From Microcaldota archaeon (GTDB lineage Archaea; Micrarchaeota; Micrarchaeia; Norongarragalinales; CAINOH01), in assembly GCA_027371655.1 (NCBI GenBank), contig DAHXMR010000212.1:1-13691 (forward strand): a stretch of 13,691 bases of DNA, in the 5' to 3' direction. A program made the position numbers and the translations under genes. Position 1 is the first letter of the stretch; every line of letters begins with the position of its first letter. Below the pieces are notes generated by a model. It made no database searches. It worked only from the letters and a program-made list of their open reading frames with translations, and was not told the origin of the DNA. This document shows positions 1 to 5,966 of the stretch, piece after piece.

Positions 1-1
1 C

Positions 2-682
2 ACAAGCGGAGGCTTCGGAAACCCCTGCACCCCGAACGACTTGGCAACCTGGTGCAGCCCCCAATGCCTTACAAACGCAGGCGTACCGGTAGGATGCGAC
101 CCCGCACAAGCACAACCCACACTAGGACAAGCAGCAGACAAGGCTGTTGCCCAAATGAATGGACCTTGGCAAAACTATCAAGAGCTTAAAAATGCGGTAC
201 TGGATGGGACCGCGGGCTCTAAATACCTGGATTACCTTGCATCGACGAATCCAAACTCTTTTGTGAAAAGTGATACGCCGGAACAACGTCAGAAAGACAA
301 TACACTGTTTCAGGGCGCGATTACTAGTAGCCAATATTCCACTGCAACTTCAACAACAGGAATACAAACAAGCTGCGCAGACGGAATGATTTTCTGGGAC
401 GGCATATGCCGCGTACCCCTAGGCAGCTCAATATTCCAAGACAAAACAGACTGGTGCCAACCAGCAACAAGCGGAGGACAATGCAAAACATCCGACAACA
501 GATGCGGATACTCCGCAGACAGCCAACCCAAATCAGGAGTAGAAGCAGACTGCTGCTCAGGACAATTCCAAAAAGCCTGCTCGGGCGACTCGAAAACAAC
601 CTGTAGTTCAGACGCTATTTGTATAACGAATAATATCGGCACTTGCACAGGCAACAATGGCAAATGCACCAGCGCTACTTAA
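2..682 (+). CDS. Cysteine-rich, probably secreted protein (3' part only)
   Basis: The frame is open from the window edge and ends at TAA 680-682, giving 226 visible residues; the true start lies upstream. A TTG at 41 is in frame, but nothing marks it as the start because the frame is open before it. Sixteen cysteines are visible, 12 of them in the last 102 residues, including a CC pair and several short CxnC spacings, as expected for a disulfide-stabilised extracellular tail. No membrane segment is visible in this part. A stretch of roughly residues 43-118 has no cysteine and looks helical (motif WQNYQELKNAVLDG), like an inserted domain. I do not recognise the family. The style matches the cysteine-rich stretch of the giant protein at the far end of the window, so the two may be related surface proteins; that is inference. 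The gene converges on the next one with only 6 bases between the stop codons. Confidence 0.75.
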   Translation, partial: TSGGFGNPCTPNDLATWCSPQCLTNAGVPVGCDPAQAQPTLGQAADKAVAQMNGPWQNYQELKNAVLDGTAGSKYLDYLASTNPNSFVKSDTPEQRQKDNTLFQGAITSSQYSTATSTTGIQTSCADGMIFWDGICRVPLGSSIFQDKTDWCQPATSGGQCKTSDNRCGYSADSQPKSGVEADCCSGQFQKACSGDSKTTCSSDAICITNNIGTCTGNNGKCTSAT

Positions 683-688
683 AGACAC

Positions 689-2113
689 CTAATTCATCGA
701 GTCATAATCCTCAATCGCCGAACTCAAGGAATCAGTTTTCGAAACACTCCGAACATTAATTTCGTAATCTGCTCCCGACTTCGACCTAACCTCCGCTTCC
801 AAATCGGAAAGTTCGGTATTACTTACGAGTTCTTTTGTTTTTTTAATTATACCCGTAAGCGCTTTCAATTTTTCGTAATTCTCCTTTTGCTGCGGGGTAA
901 GATTAGCTTTCATTTCATACAGCTGAATCCGAGTCTCTGCTTTTGTAATTATATTCGAATCGTTAATTGCATCGGCATTGCCAAGTATGAAAAACGACGT
1001 ACTGATGTCTGATTTTGGCGCAACACTATTTGGGTAAATTTGTTTGCTGTTGTCCTGTAGCATTTTTCTTACCACTTGTAGATCTTCAGTTATCGGCGTT
1101 GAGTCGGAACCTTGCCGTTCGGTTGTCGCAGTCTGGGTTTCTTCCCTTTGCCCTTGCTGTTCTTGCTCGGTGGTTTGTTCGATTGCGGGCTGTTCTTTGA
1201 AGTGTTCTTGGACTGCGTTTAGGAGTTTTCCTTTTTGTAGCACGCCCAGCATTCCTGCTGCCCCGACGCCTGTGCCAAGTGCCATTAGCGCAAGTTTTTG
1301 CTTTCTGGAAAACGGTTTGGCCGTGGCGGGTTTTTCACCGAATTCGTTCCGGTAGAACGCTTCAACAAAGGCATCCCTCACCTGCTTCACATCCCCCGTG
1401 CGAAGGCCCGATATCACTTTCTGCTTTCCGCCGAGAATGTTGTCCTCGGGAATGCGCGAAAGCTGTTGAAGAAGCAGTTGGCGTTCGGTCTTGCTTGCCG
1501 CGCCTGAAACCAGCTTGCCGAGTATGACTTTTCTCGCGTTACGGTTCACCCAAGCGTAAAGCCCTTGGGAACGCGCGTGCACTGTGCGGAGATCGCTTTT
1601 GCCATTGTCTATGACGTTCCACGACTTTTCGTCCTCGCGCATGAATTCCGCAAGTTCCTGTTTGGACGGAATATGGTCAAGGTCCTTCGTGCGGTACATC
1701 GAGAGCTTTTCAGTTGATTCGCCGTTTTGCTCAGATTTGGGGTCAAAAAGCTTTTCAAACGTTTTTTTCGGGCAAAGCTTGTCGGGATCTATGCCACGCC
1801 CTTTGAGCTCCGTGGCAAACGCCTGCATCAAATGCGCCCTTTTCGGAATATTTCTGAACTCCGAGTCAGGAATGTAACCATGGCGCATCAGGTTGTAGCC
1901 CAATTTCAGCGTGCCCATATGCATATTATCCAAACCATAGAACAAGGCTTCACCCTTGATCGCGTGCCAACTATTCCGCACACCCTCATTCGGAATCGCG
2001 CTGGAAAGGCTGCCGCGCGTGCGCTGCGCCTGCGTAAAAATGGAAGCCCGCACGGGCCTCACTTTAACCGACTTCTGAACAAAACGGCCATCAGACGCCC
2101 CAAGAACCATCAT
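689..2113 (-). CDS. Hypothetical protein, 474 aa, with one membrane segment
   Basis: The frame opens with two adjacent ATG codons (2113 and 2110); a TGA lies five codons upstream, so it cannot extend. A GAGG ribosome-site-like motif (complement of 2124-2127) and a TATA-like box (2152-2158) precede it. Residues 1-270 are basic and soluble-looking, partly helical. Residues about 273-293 form a hydrophobic, glycine/alanine-rich membrane segment (LALMALGTGVGAAGMLGVL). Residues 303-340 are a Glu/Gln/Thr-rich linker, and about 390-442 look like a charged coiled coil. No catalytic motif is evident. The part coding for the linker and C-terminus is visibly more AT-rich than the N-terminal part and than neighbouring genes, which may mean a recently acquired or weakly constrained tail. 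I do not recognise the family. The reading frame itself is secure because of its length. Confidence 0.75.
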   Translation of the reverse strand: MMVLGASDGRFVQKSVKVRPVRASIFTQAQRTRGSLSSAIPNEGVRNSWHAIKGEALFYGLDNMHMGTLKLGYNLMRHGYIPDSEFRNIPKRAHLMQAFATELKGRGIDPDKLCPKKTFEKLFDPKSEQNGESTEKLSMYRTKDLDHIPSKQELAEFMREDEKSWNVIDNGKSDLRTVHARSQGLYAWVNRNARKVILGKLVSGAASKTERQLLLQQLSRIPEDNILGGKQKVISGLRTGDVKQVRDAFVEAFYRNEFGEKPATAKPFSRKQKLALMALGTGVGAAGMLGVLQKGKLLNAVQEHFKEQPAIEQTTEQEQQGQREETQTATTERQGSDSTPITEDLQVVRKMLQDNSKQIYPNSVAPKSDISTSFFILGNADAINDSNIITKAETRIQLYEMKANLTPQQKENYEKLKALTGIIKKTKELVSNTELSDLEAEVRSKSGADYEINVRSVSKTDSLSSAIEDYDSMN

Positions 2114-2151
2114 GCCACATTTGCCTCAAGAATTGTTAGCGCGTTTTCAAG

Positions 2152-2168
2152 CTTATAACCGCTTCGGA
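2152..2168 (-). promoter_or_regulatory. Archaeal BRE/TATA-like promoter of the 474-aa gene
   Basis: Read on the minus strand this is a purine-rich BRE-like CCGAAGC stretch followed by TTATAAG. Its centre lies about 42 bases upstream of the ATG at 2113. Transcription would be expected to begin near 2129, leaving a short leader that contains the GAGG motif. The element sits just beyond the stop codon of the truncated toxin fragment. Confidence 0.5.
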
Positions 2169-2171
2169 AAA

Positions 2172-2354
2172 CTACAATTTTTGCCTCGAATACCGGCTTT
2201 CCACGAAGAATGGATTGCCGTGCTCCAGGTGCCGCGGGCGGAGGTCGTCGCGCTGCATTTGAAGCAGTTTTTTCGAGATGCTGGTGCGCACTGACTTGCC
2301 CAATTTAAGGAACATTCTTTCGGCGCAGGTTTCAAGCACTACTGCATACGGCAT
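2172..2354 (-). pseudogene. Truncated RelE-like toxin
   Basis: The ATG (complement of 2352-2354) directly abuts the antitoxin stop codon with no gap, the usual antitoxin-toxin order. The 60 residues read like the N-terminal two thirds of an archaeal RelE/ParE-type mRNA interferase: a first strand (PYAVVLE), a helix (CAERMFLKLGKSVRTSISKK), and a charged stretch ending RHLEHGNPFFVE. Family members I know run to about 85-95 residues, and after FFVE they continue with strands holding the conserved Arg/Tyr positions. Here the frame ends eight residues after FFVE at TAG, before those strands. Neither alternative frame after that point restores an obvious RelE tail, so this looks like a truncation or rearrangement rather than one clean frameshift. 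It is most likely an inactive toxin next to a surviving antitoxin. The family call rests on remembered sequence style. Confidence 0.6.
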
Positions 2355-2642
2355 TTACGTATCGCTTTTTTTGATTCCCGCTTTTTTCAGCACGGTTGCC
2401 AGGGGGGCTAGCTTGCGCTTTCCCGCATCGATTTCGTCCGAAATTTTCTGCATTTTGCGCACGGCAAGCTCGTCCTCCATTTCCTTCTGGCTGCCAAGCA
2501 GGGAGTATTCCTTGCCAAGCTCGAGGATTCCCGCGCGCAGCGCTTCGGTGCGCGTGCGGAAGTAGCCCATGGAGACGAGCTTGTTCAAAACCAGTTCAAC
2601 AACGCCCTCGAACCGCGCAACAGTTTCCACTAAAAACACCAC
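2355..2642 (-). CDS. Ribbon-helix-helix antitoxin, probable autorepressor
   Basis: The 95-residue protein reads as a short beta strand (VETVARFE, about 5-12), helix A (about 13-26), a YFRTRTE turn and helix B (TEALRAGILELGKEY, 32-46). This is the ribbon-helix-helix fold used by CopG/Arc-type antitoxins to bind operator DNA as dimers. The charged helical C-terminus (about 50-80) would be the toxin-wrapping part. The start is uncertain: GTG codons lie at 2642, 2639 and 2630, and the one at 2630 gives a protein beginning METVARFE, which looks more typical. The TATA-like box at 2661-2670 predicts transcription starting close to these codons, so the mRNA may be leaderless. The gene is directly coupled to the toxin fragment. 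Four operator-like repeats surround its promoter, consistent with autoregulation. Confidence 0.75.
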   Translation of the reverse strand: MVFLVETVARFEGVVELVLNKLVSMGYFRTRTEALRAGILELGKEYSLLGSQKEMEDELAVRKMQKISDEIDAGKRKLAPLATVLKKAGIKKSDT

Positions 2643-2680
2643 TAAGATACACCTAAAACGTATTTAAAATACCACCTAAA
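2627..2680 (-). repeat. Four phased direct repeats around the antitoxin promoter (putative operator)
   Basis: On the plus strand four copies of a CCAC(C)TAAA-like motif occur: CCACTAAAA (2627-2635), CCACTAAG (2639-2646), CACCTAAAA (2650-2658) and CCACCTAAA (2672-2680). Their CTA cores begin at 2630, 2642, 2653 and 2676. The spacings are therefore 12, 11 and 23 bases, close to one, one and two helical turns. The gap in the array is filled by the TATA-like box (2661-2670). Same-face tandem sites are what cooperative ribbon-helix-helix repressors use. Confidence 0.6.
2661..2670 (-). promoter_or_regulatory. TATA-like box of the antitoxin gene
   Basis: The minus strand reads ATTTTAAATA, centred about 25 bases upstream of the candidate GTG starts at 2642 and 2639. 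This is the spacing expected for a leaderless archaeal transcript. It lies between the third and fourth operator-like repeats, so repressor binding would block it. Confidence 0.5.
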
Positions 2681-2997
2681 CCCGATTTTCGAGAAACCCG
2701 CAAATCGCGAAATCAACTTTTAGTTGATTCTTGTTCTACCGTGTTGATTTATTCTCCTTGAAGCGCCATAATAGGTATGCAAGACGTCCGAGGCGTTTGT
2801 GGGTTTTTAGTTTCAGGCAGAGTGCGCGCTGCCGGTTGTGCGGCGCGTTTTGTTCCTGTTTTTTGCGGGATTTCGCATCCTCGTTTTGTGGAGTTTGGAA
2901 TTGGCGGGGGCGGGCCCGGCTCTAATTCTAGCGTTGTTGCCTCCTTGGGTTTTTCAGCCTCCAGCCATTTCCCCTTTTTCGGAGTTGGCGCCGTTTC
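2681..2997. other. Intergenic stretch without a convincing gene
   Basis: Apart from the inverted repeat at 2711-2729 I see no gene here. The plus-strand frame 2777-3001 and the minus-strand frame 2749-3177 are Cys/Arg- or Pro-rich, resemble no family, and partly overlap the methyltransferase. No strong TATA-like box lies close to the methyltransferase ATG. The stretch contains GC-rich blocks (about 2826-2856 and 2904-2920) and could hold a long leader or a small RNA, but nothing diagnostic is present. Confidence 0.4.
2711..2729. repeat. Perfect 8-bp inverted repeat
   Basis: AATCAACT (2711-2718) and AGTTGATT (2722-2729) are exact inverse complements separated by TTT. A further GTTGATT copy occurs at 2743-2749, 20 bases from the right arm. 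This could be a protein-binding site or a small hairpin in the region between the antitoxin and the methyltransferase. No function can be assigned. Confidence 0.5.
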
Positions 2998-3783
2998 ATG
3001 AGGACCGCCTCGGCAGTGTTCGATTCCGCGGCACAAGTTTTCGACGAGTGCTGCCCGGCAAGCCAAGAGATTCTCAATTCCGCCTGCAGCGTTGTGAAAA
3101 GCTTTGGGCCAATGCCCGTGCGCGTGCTCGATGTTGGCTGCGGCACGGGCGCGCATTCGATTCCCCTTGCAGAACAATTCCCCAACATCCGCCTTTCGGG
3201 CGTTGACGTCTCAAAGGAAATGGTCTCATGCTCCCAACAAAAATTTCCAAACGCACACTGGACGCACGGCGACTTTTTTTCAACCGACCTGCCCGCCCGC
3301 GGCTTCGACCTGGTTTTGGCAATTAATTCTATCCACTTGATGAACTGGCGCCAGTTCGTGCTACGCTGCAACCGTATAACCTCCCAAAAAGGCAAAGTCC
3401 TAGTAATCACGGGGGACCGGGGGGATTATTCCAACATTTACTACGAGCACGTTCCGCTTTTGATGGAAAAAGACTTGCTGCACTACCCGAGGGTGAAACA
3501 GTTGCGGCAGGAATTCGAGCGCTTGGGGTTCAAAACCGACTGCAGGAAAATCGAAATCCAAACGCTGATCAAAACCGCGGAAGACGCGGAACTGGTTTTG
3601 AAGAAGGCGCGGAAAAAGGCGGATTCCGTGTTCCACCTTGTCGACGAGGCCTGCCTGGACGCGTGCATCGGGGAACTCGAAAAAAGCATCAAAAAACAAG
3701 TCGCACAGCACGGCTTTGCCCTCGCAAAAGAAACGCTTTACGCTGTTGAAGCCGAAAGGAAAACGACCTCGTTCCGACGGTGA
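2998..3783 (+). CDS. Class I SAM-dependent methyltransferase
   Basis: The 261-residue protein has a Rossmann methyltransferase core. Motif I is LDVGCGTG (44-51), which binds S-adenosylmethionine. The acidic residue that contacts the ribose is Asp70 in GVDVS. GDF (91-93) marks the adenine-contacting loop, and FDLVLAINSIHLM (103-115) is the usual strand-4 segment. After the core comes a lysine-rich helical C-terminal part (about 160-261) that may carry substrate specificity. The acceptor cannot be told from sequence. ATG 2998 is the first possible start, because in-frame stops lie at 2923-2925 and 2929-2931 with no start codon between. No good ribosome site precedes it. It lies 61 bases upstream of the zinc-protein operon on the same strand and could be co-transcribed with it, though a weak promoter-like element lies in that gap. 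Confidence 0.85.
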   Translation: MRTASAVFDSAAQVFDECCPASQEILNSACSVVKSFGPMPVRVLDVGCGTGAHSIPLAEQFPNIRLSGVDVSKEMVSCSQQKFPNAHWTHGDFFSTDLPARGFDLVLAINSIHLMNWRQFVLRCNRITSQKGKVLVITGDRGDYSNIYYEHVPLLMEKDLLHYPRVKQLRQEFERLGFKTDCRKIEIQTLIKTAEDAELVLKKARKKADSVFHLVDEACLDACIGELEKSIKKQVAQHGFALAKETLYAVEAERKTTSFRR

Positions 3784-3820
3784 GCTAGCCGGCGCCCTTG
3801 AAGGGGAACCGACCTAGTTA

Positions 3821-3829
3821 GAATAAATC
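3821..3829 (+). promoter_or_regulatory. Weak TATA-like element upstream of the four-gene operon
   Basis: GAATAAATC lies about 20 bases before ATG 3845, roughly the distance for a leaderless or very short leader. No Shine-Dalgarno motif precedes ATG 3845, which fits a leaderless start. The match is poor. Confidence 0.25.
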
Positions 3830-3844
3830 TGAAACTCGCAGGCG

Positions 3845-4069
3845 ATGAAAAAAATGGAAAAATGCAGCTTTTGCAGAAATTCCCTTGAAGGGCGTGCCCC
3901 CGTGTGGTCTACTAGCATCCTCGAAAAAATGCCCAGTTGCTGTTCACTCGAATGCCTTAATGGGATAAAAAAGCGGGAACTTCGCACAACAAAGGTGCTT
4001 AATCGAGATTATCGCGGGTTTTATGCGCATACCCGTCAGGCATCGGTTCGGAGGGGGAAATCTGAATGA
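3845..4069 (+). CDS. Small treble-clef (TRASH/MYM-like) zinc protein
   Basis: This 74-residue basic protein has the pattern C7-x2-C10 ... C33-x3-C37 (CSFC and CSLEC), with a hydrophobic stretch and CSLECLN at the second knuckle. This resembles TRASH/MYM-type treble-clef fingers, which bind a metal ion and occur in archaeal metal sensors and small accessory proteins. ATG 3845 is followed by a second in-frame ATG at 3854, and either could be used. The last codons overlap the next gene by 4 bases (ATGA at 4066-4069), so translation is probably coupled. The C-terminal 35 residues are Arg/Lys-rich and could contact nucleic acid or a partner protein. It may regulate the operon or assist the downstream PLP enzyme; both are inference. 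Size and coupling favour a real gene. Confidence 0.65.
   Translation: MKKMEKCSFCRNSLEGRAPVWSTSILEKMPSCCSLECLNGIKKRELRTTKVLNRDYRGFYAHTRQASVRRGKSE
4050..4057 (+). promoter_or_regulatory. Strong Shine-Dalgarno site of the PLP-enzyme gene
   Basis: GGAGGGGG ends 8 bases before ATG 4066. It lies inside the 3' end of the small zinc-protein gene and fixes the start of the downstream enzyme at 4066 rather than at the internal ATG 4090. Confidence 0.75.
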
Positions 4070-5265
4070 ACGCCCTCTTGAACCGGCTCATGACTGGAAC
4101 AAATTTGGACGCTGGCGAAAAGTATGTGCAACGGTGCCGATCCTGCGGCCAGGAGCACGCGGGCTTTTCAACTAAATGCCGAAAGTGCAACGGGGCAATA
4201 GACGTTTTCTACGATCTCTCGCGGGTACAACTTAAAAAATCTGAAAATACGTATCGCCGCTACTTTGACATCCTTCCGGTAAAAGACGAAAAAAACCTCA
4301 AGTGGCTTGGCGACGGGGGGACGCCCCTTATTCACTCGAAGAAAATAGGCAAAAAACTGGGCCTGAAAAACCTTTACTTGAAATATGAGGGCGCAAATCC
4401 CACTAACTCCACGAAAGACCGCATGGCGACGGTGTCCCTTTCCTACCTTTTTGAAAACGGGATATTCGAATTCGCCCTCTCAAGCACCGGAAATACCGGA
4501 ACTTCATACGCGTACGGCGTAACCAAGTATCCTGAATTTAAAATGCATTTAATATATCACGGTTCGCCGCGCCGCCTTAACTTCAGGTTGCGCGACAACA
4601 TTCGAACATACAAAATTTCAGGAGACTTCGTAAAAGCGTGCTCTGTGGCAAATTCGTTTGCCGTTGCAAACAAGATAACCGCCGAGGGCGGTTTTTTCAA
4701 CCCTGGCCGGCGCGAGGGGTTGAAAATGGCGTTTGCCGAGGCGGCAGAACAGATGAAAACGTCCCCCGACTGGTACTTTCAGGCAACAAGCAGTTCAATG
4801 GGCGTAGTTGGGACGCATAAGGCCGCTTGCGAACTGCGCGAACTGGGGCTTGTGGATAAAATTCCCAAGCTTGGCTGCATACAGCAGGACACGTGCAACC
4901 CGATGGTGCTCGCGTGGAGGGAAAACAGCGAGAGCATCAAACAGCACCACCTTTTTGAAAACCCACGGGGCATAGCCAAAGCCATTCTCCGAGGCAATCC
5001 CGTGAACACGTATCCCATCATCCGCGAACTGGTAATTGATACCGGCGGAAAGATGGAGAGCGTCAACAGAACCGCAATAATACGCGCAATGCACATGTTG
5101 CGGGAAGAAAACCTCGCCTGCTGCCCCGCATCGGGCGTAGCCTTGGCGGGCCTGGTCAAAATGCGGCAAGCCGGTGAAATAGACGCCGATGAAGTGGTTA
5201 TGGTGAACCTTACTGGCGGAATAAGACCGAAAACGGTTTATCCGCGCCAGTTCATTCCACTGTGA
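4066..5265 (+). CDS. Threonine-synthase-like PLP enzyme (fold type II), specificity uncertain
   Basis: The 399-residue protein has an N-terminal zinc ribbon (C24, C27, C38, C41), as in many archaeal threonine synthases and in cysteate synthase, followed by the PLP fold. Lys117 in NPTNSTKDR should form the PLP Schiff base (canonical NPTGSFKDR). STGNTG (140-145) is the asparagine loop over the cofactor ring. AILRGNPV (306-313) and PASGVALAGL (354-363) match further family segments. Three sites differ: NST replaces GSF before the lysine, SSSMG (242-246) stands where a glycine-rich phosphate loop (GNGG-like) is expected, and CPAS replaces the common EPA(S). These sites contact cofactor or substrate, so the substrate may not be O-phosphohomoserine. 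Beta- or gamma-replacement on another phosphorylated amino acid is possible, for example cysteate formation from phosphoserine. It is the second gene of a tight operon. The family is secure; the reaction is not. Confidence 0.8.
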   Translation: MNALLNRLMTGTNLDAGEKYVQRCRSCGQEHAGFSTKCRKCNGAIDVFYDLSRVQLKKSENTYRRYFDILPVKDEKNLKWLGDGGTPLIHSKKIGKKLGLKNLYLKYEGANPTNSTKDRMATVSLSYLFENGIFEFALSSTGNTGTSYAYGVTKYPEFKMHLIYHGSPRRLNFRLRDNIRTYKISGDFVKACSVANSFAVANKITAEGGFFNPGRREGLKMAFAEAAEQMKTSPDWYFQATSSSMGVVGTHKAACELRELGLVDKIPKLGCIQQDTCNPMVLAWRENSESIKQHHLFENPRGIAKAILRGNPVNTYPIIRELVIDTGGKMESVNRTAIIRAMHMLREENLACCPASGVALAGLVKMRQAGEIDADEVVMVNLTGGIRPKTVYPRQFIPL

Positions 5266-5273
5266 TGTAAACC

Positions 5274-5963
5274 ATGGTTCGCGGCTATATCTTCGACTGG
5301 GACGGAACCCTAAGCAACACTATAGGCCTAACCTACGACATATATCGCCAAGTGTTCCGTGAAATGGGCAAGGGAACGCTTTCCCGCCGCAAGTTCAACG
5401 CTTTTTTCGGCCGGAATCACTTGGAGCTATACAACAAACTGGGGCTAACCCCCAGTGAACGCCGGGTTGCAGACGAACGGTGGCTTGACGCCTACCGAAA
5501 GCGGCAAAATGAGATTTCGCTTTACCCCCACGCAAGAGAGCTGTTAGAGCACTTGAAAAAAAACGGATTCAAAACCGCATTGGTTTCAAGCGGGAAGACC
5601 TGGAGGATTGCCGAGGAACTCGACTTGCTTGGGATAGGCCATTTGTTTGACTGCGTTGTTACTGCAGAACATACAACCGCTCTGAAACCAGCCCCCGATG
5701 GCATCCTGGCGGCGACTAAAAAACTTGGCGTGGTTCCCGCAGACTGCATATACGTTGGCGATATGGCGGAAGACGTGGCTGCCGGAAAAAGGGCAGGAAT
5801 GAAAACCGCGGTCGTTACTCACGGGCTTCAAACCAAAAGAGAGCTTGCAAAGGCTAAACCCGACTTTTTCCTGAAAAGCCTTAATCCCCCACTAGGAACA
5901 ACACGTGCGCCTAAACCTTTGCAGCTGCTCAGGAAGCTCCTGTCGCCGCAAAGAAGGGGATAA
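5274..5963 (+). CDS. HAD-superfamily phosphatase (phosphoglycolate-phosphatase-like), operon copy
   Basis: All four HAD motifs are present in 229 residues. Motif I is FDWDGT with nucleophile Asp8 and acid/base Asp10. Motif II is the serine in LVSSGK (about 105). Motif III is Lys138 in ALKPAPDG. Motif IV is GDMAEDV with Asp163 and Asp167 for magnesium. A helical C1 cap occupies about 15-85, as in phosphoglycolate phosphatases, beta-phosphoglucomutases and phosphonatases. A basic, proline-rich tail of about 25 residues (RAPKPLQLLRKLL...) follows the core and is unusual. The gene starts 8 bases after the PLP gene and stops 3 bases before the ThDP gene. Dephosphorylation of an intermediate or product of the neighbouring enzymes is the simplest idea. 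The substrate is unknown: the cap lacks any signature I can assign, and a Lys in place of the cap would be needed to argue for phosphonatase. Confidence 0.85.
   Translation: MVRGYIFDWDGTLSNTIGLTYDIYRQVFREMGKGTLSRRKFNAFFGRNHLELYNKLGLTPSERRVADERWLDAYRKRQNEISLYPHARELLEHLKKNGFKTALVSSGKTWRIAEELDLLGIGHLFDCVVTAEHTTALKPAPDGILAATKKLGVVPADCIYVGDMAEDVAAGKRAGMKTAVVTHGLQTKRELAKAKPDFFLKSLNPPLGTTRAPKPLQLLRKLLSPQRRG
5954..5960 (+). promoter_or_regulatory. Shine-Dalgarno site deciding the GTG start of the ThDP enzyme
   Basis: AAGGGGA ends 6 bases before GTG 5967 and overlaps the last codons of the HAD gene. It supports the GTG start and translational coupling. Confidence 0.6.
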
Positions 5964-5966
5964 TAC

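Noticed and set aside
2115..2184. A frameshifted remainder of the RelE-like toxin after residue 52
   Set aside because: I read both other frames past FFVE. One continues for about 14 codons and the other to TGA near 2112, but neither shows the Arg/Tyr strand pattern of the RelE C-terminus.
2777..3001. Plus-strand 74-codon frame ending ATGA at the methyltransferase start
   Set aside because: The coupling geometry is attractive, but the protein has no ribosome site, no recognisable pattern and an odd Cys/Gly/Phe composition.
2749..3177. Minus-strand 142-codon Pro/Lys-rich frame
   Set aside because: It overlaps the start and SAM-binding region of the methyltransferase on the opposite strand and resembles no family.
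5274..5963. Phosphonoacetaldehyde hydrolase identity for the operon HAD gene
   Set aside because: The cap belongs to the same broad class, but I cannot identify the cap lysine that forms a Schiff base in true phosphonatases, and no other phosphonate gene is in the window.
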